The notes below the pieces were generated by a model, which saw nothing but the letters and a program-made list of their open reading frames with translations, was not told the DNA's origin and ran no database searches. The position numbers and the translations under genes were made by a program. A stretch of DNA of 11,441 nt from Eimeria necatrix. Its lineage: Eukaryota; Apicomplexa; Conoidasida; Eucoccidiorida; Eimeriidae. The stretch covers positions 22,501 to 33,941 of the forward strand of contig NW_013654005.1 of NCBI RefSeq assembly GCF_000499385.1. The letters run 5' to 3'. Shown here piece after piece: positions 1-9,088 of this stretch; the stretch's first letter is position 1; the number at the start of each line of letters is the position of its first letter.

Positions 1-55
1 TGGCAGGAGAAAGGCGGCGTCGCCATCCTTGTCTGCGATGGTCAGCTGCTGCATA

Positions 56-96
<41 letters not shown>

Positions 97-1864
97 GGCC
101 GCGGCAGCAGCAGCAGCCGCTGCTGCTGCTCTGCTGCTGGGGCCGCGGGGCGGGGTGGCTGGCGGTGGGCAGGGGCTCCTGGCTGGCCCCCCGCTGCATG
201 CTTCAGAAAGGGCAAGCAGCAAAGAAGCTGCGGGCTGCTGCTGTTGCTGCTGCAGTGCTGCTGCAGCGTTTAGGCATCTGCTGCGGTGTCTTCTCCAGAT
301 AGAGCTGCTCGGGCTACCTGGGCAGAGCCTGAGTTGCTGCTGGGCGCTGGCTCATGAATTCTGCGCGGAGACGGCAGCGGGGGCGGCGGGCGCTGCTGCT
401 GCTGCTGCGGCGGCGGCGGCGCTGCTGCTGCTGCTGCTGCTGCTGCTGCGCTGCTGCTGCGCCGCCACTGGCACGCCCAGCAGCAGCTCCGCAGCAGCAA
501 ACAGCCACGGGGGCCCTCGGGCTCGCGGACTTCGGCTGTCTTCTCCAGAAACTCTAGAGAGCCCCGCGAACGGGAATCTGTCGAAGTCCGAGAGGGAACA
601 GCGGGAGGAGCATCGAGCTAGCCGCGAAGTGCTGCGGCTGCTGCTGCAGCGCCTGGCCTCTGTTCAGCCCAGGTTTGGGAAAAGGACAAAAGAAAAAGCG
701 AAGCAAAGAAAGGACAAATTCATATTTTGGAAGGACACCCACGGATCGCCTCGCCGCAGCGCCACAGCCACCTCGGGCCGATTTTGCATGCCTTGCCAAG
801 AAGTAACCTGCACTCGCGGGCTTTCTTAGCTCCGGAAAAGAACCTCGCGGAGAAAATATTAAAACAAAATAAACCCGATTCAAATTCAACGCTTTACCTG
901 CAACTTAACTAACTTCTCCCCCACACGGGCAGCGATCTTTCCGCCAAGTTGGATTCGGGTGTACAGGCACCTCGCAAGCGGCACAGCTCGCCGCCCACTT
1001 TTTGCCAATTGGAATTGTTTTGAGAACTGTTGAAAGAGTTTAAAGTGTCCGTCGCGCGAGGGAGCTGTCAATACACTGCAGACCCAGCCCTGCGCCGTTA
1101 TCTGCATCCCAGTTGCGGCGCTGCTCAGCGCCGCTCCCGCAGGCCACCCCCTGCGATCCTCGGGAAACTCCCCGATAAAGCCCCTTTTTTATTGCATTTT
1201 TGCAACGAAATTCACTTTTCTCTTGCCAACGACTCCAAATAATCCCGGAAAACGCCGCCGGCGCGCTGCTTTCCCTCCCCGGTTAGGCGCTGGCTCACGC
1301 ACCCGGACTAGCCCGCCGCCGGGTCTTGTGCATTTTTAGCGCTACTTTTCACGAAATAAACTACATTTAGCTCTTTTGCAATTATTCAAAGGCCTCACTA
1401 CTTCTAAAAACGCTCCGGGGCCCCAATTGCCCCCGCTTTCCACTTTCTGAACGGCCAGCCGCCCGCCGCTCTGCTGCGGACCCGCGCTGCTGCATCGCCC
1501 CCGCTCCCTCTTGCTGCTGCAGCAGCACTCTTGCTGCTGCTGCTTCGCCCCGCAGCAACTACACTACCCCTACGCAGATTGGCAGCAGCAATTAGCGCTG
1601 AGGGGCTGCCGCGCCTGCGGCTGGCTGGCTGGCTGGCTAGCTAGCTGCAGCTAGCTGTTCGCCGTGGCTAGCTAGCTAGCCACGTGGCTAGCTGCCCGCG
1701 GGCCCCCAGCTGCCTCCCCTTTCTAAAACTCCAATTAAATACTAAGACAAACTAGCAACAACTTAGTAGCTGCATAATTCACTGAGCTTCCCTCGGCCTT
1801 TGTTGCGGCTTTGCCGCTGCACTGCAAACAAGCCGCGAGGCAGCAGCAGCTGCTGCAGCCACTG

Positions 1865-1898
<34 letters not shown>

Positions 1899-1949
1899 TG
1901 CTGCTGCTGCTGCTGCTGCAGCAAGATGCTTGCGAAGCTCCTCTCAGGG
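1..1949. other. Downstream flank, no convincing gene
   Basis: This holds the 3' untranslated region of the crooked-neck gene and intergenic DNA. 57-95 is (CTG)13, 391-463 mixes CTG and CGG, and 1619-1691 is an AGCT/GGCT palindromic patch. 530-1480 is mostly unique sequence. An open frame at 29-829 on the plus strand is largely poly-alanine from CTG runs with a charged tail (550-740). I recognise no domain in it and cannot call it a gene. No tRNA or rRNA was recognised. Confidence 0.5.
1871..1918. repeat. (CAG)9(CTG)7 inverted triplet repeat
   Basis: Nine CAG units run directly into seven CTG units. 1877-1918 is therefore a perfect 42-base palindrome able to form a 21-bp hairpin without a loop spacer. 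It begins 31 bases past the stop codon, so it should be transcribed in the 3' untranslated region. Confidence 0.95.
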
Positions 1950-2015
1950 CTACTGAGCCTGAGCAGCCAGCTGTCTTTTCTTCCACATTTTCGCCGCCTG
2001 CAAAATCTTCAAGTT
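1950..2015 (-). CDS. CRNKL1: Exon 12, terminal exon with stop codon
   Basis: 22 codons including [16 protein letters not shown] followed by RQLAAQAQ. This is the conserved last helix of the family (NLKLLAMAKLWKK). The acceptor is GCTGCTGTACGCAG. It continues exon 11 in phase 0. The exon is hidden because longer spurious frames through the adjoining CAG repeat overlap it. Confidence 0.92.
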   Translation of the reverse strand, partial: NLKILQAAKMWKKRQLAAQAQ

Positions 2016-2271
2016 CTGCGTACAGCAGCGGGGTGTACATACACCCGAAACCCACAAGTTGAAAACATTCAAATCCAAAAAAGCCCATCAGAAATGTTTT
2101 TTGCTCACATTAAGTGCATGCTCTCTACAAACTTCAACTTCGTGTAGTATTCTTTATTTATCTTTTGCTACTTTTATTTATTTTTAATTTATTTATTTAT
2201 ATCTTATTACTTTTGCAGCATATATATGTATATAGTTATGCTTGTGTTCAATGTGCATGCATACAAACACA

Positions 2272-2350
<79 letters not shown>

Positions 2351-3028
2351 ATTATATACATAATATATAATATATAATATATAATATATAATATATAATA
2401 TATAATATATAATATATATTATATATTATATAATGTATATAAATATAGATTTTATGAATTTAAAAATAAACACATAAAAATATATATAAATCCCACAGCT
2501 GCACTGCAAACAGAAACATTCAGCAGCAGCAGCAGCTGCGCCTGCTGCCCAAATGGCCTCAAAGGCTTCGCAGCACTGCAGCAGCAGCAGCAGCAGCAAA
2601 TACTAAGCAGCAGCAGCAGCAGCAAAAGTCGCTCGCACCAGCAGCAGCAGCCACAACACGAACGGCACTAGCCGCACTAGCACTGCAGCAGCAGCAGCAA
2701 CAGTCACAAGGAGCTGCAGCAGCAGCAGCAGCAGCAGCAGCAAGAGCCGCAGCAGCAGCAGGAGGAAGCTGAAAAGTGTTTAAAAAGCAACTTGTGAATA
2801 AACGGAAGAAACAAAAAGAAAAGCTCCGCGAAATTGGGGTGTACGTCCACCTCACCGCTGCAGAACCCTCGTCGTCGGGAAACACAAAAGTCAAACTTTC
2901 TGTCACTTCTTCAACTCCGTTTGCATTTTTTTGAGTTTTTCTTTTTTTTATTTTCTTCGGAAGCAGCCGAAACACCCGCTGAATAGCAGCAGCCTCCCCC
3001 CCCTCCCGCTCCAGCGCCAGCCAGTGCT

Positions 3029-3075
<47 letters not shown>

Positions 3076-3329
3076 GTTCCAGCTGCTGCAGTTCAGTTTG
3101 TGCTGCTGCAGCGGGCGGGGGGCTTCGCCGGCGCGAGGCCGCAGCCGCAGCAAACAGGCCGACGGCCCTAAACCCTAAACCCTAAACCCTAGGCTCTAAA
3201 CCCTAAACCCTAGACCCTGGACAAACCCTCAGCTCCAAGCCTAAACCGTCCCCCGAAAACCCTAGCTAGGCCCTCAGCTTGCTGCTGCGAAACCCCCAGT
3301 GTGTCCTGGGCTGCACCAACCCTCCTGCT

Positions 3330-3369
<40 letters not shown>

Positions 3370-3485
3370 TTTCTTCCAAACAATCTTTTGCCAATTTGCT
3401 GCTTCTTGGCTCACCTCCAGCAGCGCCGCTCGGTCTTCGTCCCACCCATTTGCCTTGCAGACTTCTAGCCCTCTGTTTATTACCT

Positions 3486-3536
<51 letters not shown>

Positions 3537-4749
3537 GCAGCGGCGGCGGCGGAGGAGGAGGAGTGCAGGCGGGAAGGGAGGGGCGCAGAGGGCAGCCACG
3601 ATAATGGACGACTCGCGACACGGAACAGCCAACCGCCGTAAACCCTAAACCCTAAACCCTAAACCCTAAACCCTAAACCCTAAACCCCAAACCCTAAACC
3701 CCAAACCCCAAGCCCTAAACCCCACGCCCTAAACCTAACCCCAAACCCTAAACCCAAACCCCAAACCCCAAACCTCAGCCCTAAACAACCCTAAACCCCA
3801 AACCCTAAACCCTAAACCCTAAACAACCCTAAACCCCAAACCCTAAACCCTAAACCCTAAACAACCCTAAACCCCAAACCCTAAACCCTAAACCCTAAAC
3901 CCTAAACCCTCGCCTGCGCACCAGTTCGGGCATTTCCATTTGCTCCATGGAAACGGCGATTTCGCAAATGGCTCTGGCCCTCTCCGTCTCCTCCGCCAGC
4001 ACCTCCAGTTCTATCATTTGGATCCACGCCTGCACAGAAAAAAGCTAGCTAGCTAGCTAGCTAGCTAGCTAGCTGGCTGGCTAGCTGGCTAGCTATGTGG
4101 TGGCCAGCAAGTCAGCTGCATGTCTACATATCTGTCTAGCTAGCTAGCTAGCTAGCTAGCTAGCTAGACAACTAGCTAGCTATATTTCTACCTAGCGAGG
4201 CAACTAGCTAGCTAGCTAACTATGTATCTACCTCCATGTCTAGCCACTCAGCTAGCTACACATCTAGCTAGTTAGCCTGCAATGCATCTAGCTATCGAGC
4301 CAGTAAGCCACCCAGCCATCTAGCTAGCTAGCTATCTAGCTAGCTGGCTAGCTAGTCAGCCGCCCAGCTACCCAGGCAGCTAGCTACCTATCTGGCTATC
4401 GAGCTAGCTAACTGGCTAGCCAGCTAGCCAGCCAGCTAGCTAGCCAGCTAGCTAGCTAGCCAGCCAACCAGCTAGCCAGCCAGCTAGCCAGCTAGCTAGC
4501 TAGCTAGCCAGCCAGCCAGCTAGCCAGCTAGCTAGCTAGCTAGCTAGCTAGCTAGCCAAGTACCTTGGGGTTGAGGGGGTAAGTCTCGATGAACTTGGCG
4601 TGGATTTGGCGACACCTGTCGATGTTGCCGAGGCGAAGTTCGAGTTGGGCGTAGGCCTGGAAGATTTTCTCTTTGCCGCATTTGGCAATTGCTGCTCCGA
4701 AGATCTTGCGGGCCCTGTCCAGATTCAGCTGCCGGATCTGGCAGCAGCA

Positions 4750-4809
<60 letters not shown>

Positions 4810-6509
4810 GCGACCTATCGAAGCGGAGCAGCAAAAACACGAAGGAAAGACAAAACAATTGCAAATGAAGCAGCAAAGTTGTCAGAAGAGAACTCAAAGA
4901 AGCCGCAAATAAGGAAGCAAAGATGGGAATTCAATATTCGAAAAAGCTGCAGCAGCAGCAAAGAACTCGCGGGACAAAAGCTCCAAAGAAATGCAAATAA
5001 AGCAGCAAATTGCTTTTAAAATAAATTGAAAAGATCTGCAATTGAAGCAGCAAACGGAGAAGAAAGGATTGGAAAGAATTCCAAAAACGGCAAACTCGGC
5101 AAACAGAATTCAAAAAGCTGCAGCTGAAAAGACAAATTCAAAATGCAAAAAGTTCGCAGAATTGGAAATAAAAAAAAGAATGGGAATTTCGGAATTGAAA
5201 TAATTTCAGAAAAAAGAAAAGCAAAGTTTAAAGTTCGAAAGAACACGGAAAGCTGCAGCAAGTGCCAGAGCAAGAACTTGAAAGCGCGTCAGTTCACAAC
5301 TCTAAATAGGTCCAAATGAAGGAAAAAATGAATTAAATTAATTAAAATGGAAAAGATATTACATTTAAATATTAATTTACAAATAATTATTCATAAAACA
5401 GCGCATTAGAATGTCAGAATTCAAACGAAATGCAACGGAAAGGCAAATTCATGAATTCAGAACTTCGAAGTTGCGAAAAAGCAGCAAACTCCAAAGTTCA
5501 AAATGCTGGAGAAAAAGAAACATAATTTGAAATTCAAAAAGCTGCAAATAAATTACCAAAAAAGAAACATAATTTGAAATTCAAACAGCTGCAAATAAAT
5601 CATCAAAAAAGAAACATAATTTGAAATTCAAAAAGCTGCAAATAAATTAACAAAAAAGAAACATAATTTGAAATTCAAAAAGCTGCAAATAAATCATCCA
5701 AAAGATACATATTTGAAATTCAAAGAGCTGCAAATAAATCATCAAAAAAGAAACATAATTTGAAGTTCAAAAAGCTGCAAATAAATTAACAAAAAAAATT
5801 AAAATTCAAAAAGCTGCAAATAAATTTAAAAATTCGAAATTAAATCGAAAAAGCCGCATTTGAAAATGCAGCAAATTGGTGAATTCAGGAACTGAAAAAG
5901 AGCAGCAGAAGTGCACTTGCAAATGAAAAAGCAATTTACAAATTCAAAGAAAGAAAGAATTCCTAAATTGAAACAAAGAAACAATTTTAAAAAACCAAAA
6001 CAAACAAAACAAAAAGAAAAGTTCAAAACAAACAAAACAAAAAGACAAATCGAAATCCAGGATCTGAAAGCTGCTGCTGCTGCTGCTGCGCAGCAGCAGC
6101 AGCAGCAGCAGCAGCTTAGGTGGGGGGAGGCCCCGGGCGCGGAAAGCAGGCGAAAACGGCGGAAAAAAAGCGGAAAAAAAGCCAAAAAAGGAAAAAAAGA
6201 ATAAAAAAGAATAAAAAAGAATAAAAAGGAATAAAAAGGAGTAAAAAAGAGTAAAAAAGGGGCAAAAAAAGCGAATTTCTCGGAGTTTTTCCGGTTTTGA
6301 ACCCACCGCGTCCAGTACCGCTTCTGCAGCACGGGGGGGGTGTTGGCCACCGCCCGCTCGTAAACATTTCGAGTTCTTTCCACATCTCCTGCTGCTTCTT
6401 CTAATCTTAAATAATCAATCCACCCGTCGTAGTTGCACGGATTTTCGTGCAAAGCCTCTTCGTACACGAAACGCCGCTTCGACAGCACTGTTTCCTCCAG
6501 CCCCTCCCT

Positions 6510-6545
<36 letters not shown>

Positions 6546-6646
6546 GCGGCAGCAGCAGGGGGAGGTGGCGAGCAGCGCAGGAACCGCCGGAATTCAGCAG
6601 CAGCAGCAACAGGGGAGGTAGGGAGCAGCGCGGGAACAGCCGAAAT

Positions 6647-6685
<39 letters not shown>

Positions 6686-6726
6686 GCAGAAGGGGAGGTA
6701 CGGGACTGCGCAGGAACGGCCGGAAT

Positions 6727-6759
<33 letters not shown>

Positions 6760-7400
6760 GGATGAAACTGGGGCAGAGAACTGCACAGGTGTAGCAAAAA
6801 TGCAGCAGCAGCAGCAAGGGGAAGAAGCCCAGGCAGAGAGCTGCACAGCAGCAACGGAAGTGCAGCAGCAGCTGCTGCTGCGGCAGCTGCTGCTGCAGCA
6901 GGCTGCCGCAGATGCAGCGAGTGACACAGCAGCAGCAGCAGGGCACGGCAGCAGCAGCGGGGAGACACAGCAGCAACAGAGACACGGGATCAGCAGCAAA
7001 ACGGCCACAGCACAGCAGCAGGAAGTCGCCACAGCAGCAGCAGGCAGCCGCAGCAGCAGCAAAGAACCCTGGCAGCAGCAGGAAGCGGATGTGCAGCAGC
7101 AGCAGCAAAGCAGCCGCAGCAGCAGCAAAACAGCCGCAGCAGCAGCAAAACAGCCGCAGCAGCAGCAGCTTGAAACTGCAGCCAGAGCCCACTGTGGCGA
7201 GGAGTTCAGAAGACACACTTGGGCTTGAAACACACAGCAGAGGGCCTAGGGTTTAGGGTTTAGGGTTTAGGGTTTAGGGTTTAGGGTTTACTTGTCGCCG
7301 AATTGCTTCTGAAATGCCACATATTTCGAATAAAGTTCATCCGCCTGCCCTCGGGGCACTCTCTGCAGCGCTGCCTCATAAATTGCTTTTGCTCTACAAA

Positions 7401-7468
<68 letters not shown>

Positions 7469-9018
7469 AAATAAATGATAAATAAAAAATAATAAATGGC
7501 AAACTGGGAGCATGGAAAGGAAGAAAAGGTCGCGGATGCGCCGCTGTGGTGTATGTACACCTGAAAAAAACTGGAGACTGATTTAAATTTTTGACTTAAA
7601 TTAAATTAAATTATTATATTTAATTTAACTTAATTTAATTTAATTTATTTAAAGTCAATTATATAATTAAATTATTTCGTTATTTGATTTATTTTAATTA
7701 TTTTATTTACCTTTCCCTCTCGTGCTGCCGCTCTTCAAAGGCTGCGAACTTCAAATAAAATTGTTCATTCAACATGTCTTCGGGCAGCAGTTCAATCTGC
7801 ATGCATTGTTTGCAAAAATGAATAATAAATAAATAATAAATAAATAAATAAATAAATAAATAATAAATAATAAATAAATAAATAATAAATAAATAATAAA
7901 TAAATAAATAATAAATAAATAAATAATAAATAAATAAATCAATAAATAATAAATAATAAATAAATAATAAATAAATAATAAATAAACAAATAAATAAATA
8001 AATAAATACATATATTTATATGTAAATAAATGATATATAAAAGAAACAGAATAGTTAAAAAGAAGAAGAAACTGAAGAGGGAAAGAAATCAAAAGAAAAA
8101 GACATCAAAAGACATTAAAAGGAAGTTAAATAGAAATAAATAAAAAGAAATAAAAAGGAAATAAAAACAAATAAATAAAAAAACAAATGAAGTAAAACAG
8201 ACAAAACAGACAAAACAGACGAAATAAACAAAATAGACGAAATAAACAGAACAGAATAAACAGAACAAACCAAATAAATAATATATATTAATAGATAAAA
8301 TAAATAAAACAAACAAATAAACAAAACAAACAAAACAAACAAAACAAACAAAACAAACAAAACAAACAAAACAAACAAAATAACCAAAACAAGTAAAACA
8401 AACATAATAAACAAAACAAACAAAATAACTAAAACAAACAAAACAAACAAAATAAACACAACAAACAAAACAAACAACAAAACAAATAAACAAAACAAAC
8501 AAAAAAAACAAAACAAATAAATAAATAAATAAATAAATAAATAGATAAATAAATAAATAAAAAGTTTTACAGCTTTTTCAAATCCCGCTCGAGCTCTTGG
8601 AATGTTTTTGTGTTTTTCTTCGAATTTGCAAAACCGCAAAAAAGACTCTTGACTTGGCCGGTTGCTCAGGTACCTTCGCCGCAAACCCTAAACCCTAAAC
8701 CCTAAACCCTAAACCCTAAACCCTAAACCCTAGACCCTAAACCCTGGACCCTAAAGCAGCCCTTTCTGCGCGTGAGTCGGCTGGCTGCTTCTGAGCAGCT
8801 GCTCCGGGGCTGGATGCTACGGCTTGGCTAAGGGTTTAGGGTTTAGGGTTTAGGGTTTAGGGTTTAGGGTTTAGGGTTTGCCTTTCGAAGACGCGTCGGG
8901 CCCTTTCGAGTTCTTTGCAGCGCTCTTCGAAGTGTATGTACACCAGCCAGCCCTTGTCCGAGGGGTTCCACTCCATCCACCGTTCGTACACCCCGCGGGC
9001 CCCTGCAGCAAACCCCAC

Positions 9019-9088
<70 letters not shown>

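Noticed and set aside
29..829. 266-residue plus-strand open frame with long alanine tracts
   Set aside because: Most of it is translation of CTG runs, open in several frames at once. The charged tail at about 550-740 matches nothing I recognise, so it cannot be called a gene.
2508..2579. Possible terminal exon after (CTG)n CAG with an AFEAIW-like peptide
   Set aside because: It does not fit the family C-terminus. A far better final exon ([13 protein letters not shown] and a stop) was found at 1950-2015 in the right phase.
2830..2856. Exon 11 extending through [14 protein letters not shown] into the repeat
   Set aside because: A consensus donor (GTGAGG) after GSAA joins in phase to exon 12, and the extension has no family counterpart.
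3639..3910. True chromosome end
   Set aside because: The array is short, degenerate and has coding exons on both sides. Other arrays occur in both orientations, so these are interstitial.
5455..5510. Minus-strand peptide [14 protein letters not shown] after CTCCAG, as candidate for the missing exon 7/8 segment
   Set aside because: Only the W and FE positions resemble the family, with wrong spacing and no other conserved residues.
5517..5830. CRISPR array
   Set aside because: The units are directly adjacent 47-base tandem copies with no unique spacers, in an intron of a eukaryotic gene.
6407..7233. Minus-strand open frames of about 270 residues rich in Leu, Ala and Cys
   Set aside because: They are triplet-repeat frames across intron 6. 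Only the part from 6507 downward is real exon, as shown by homology and phase.
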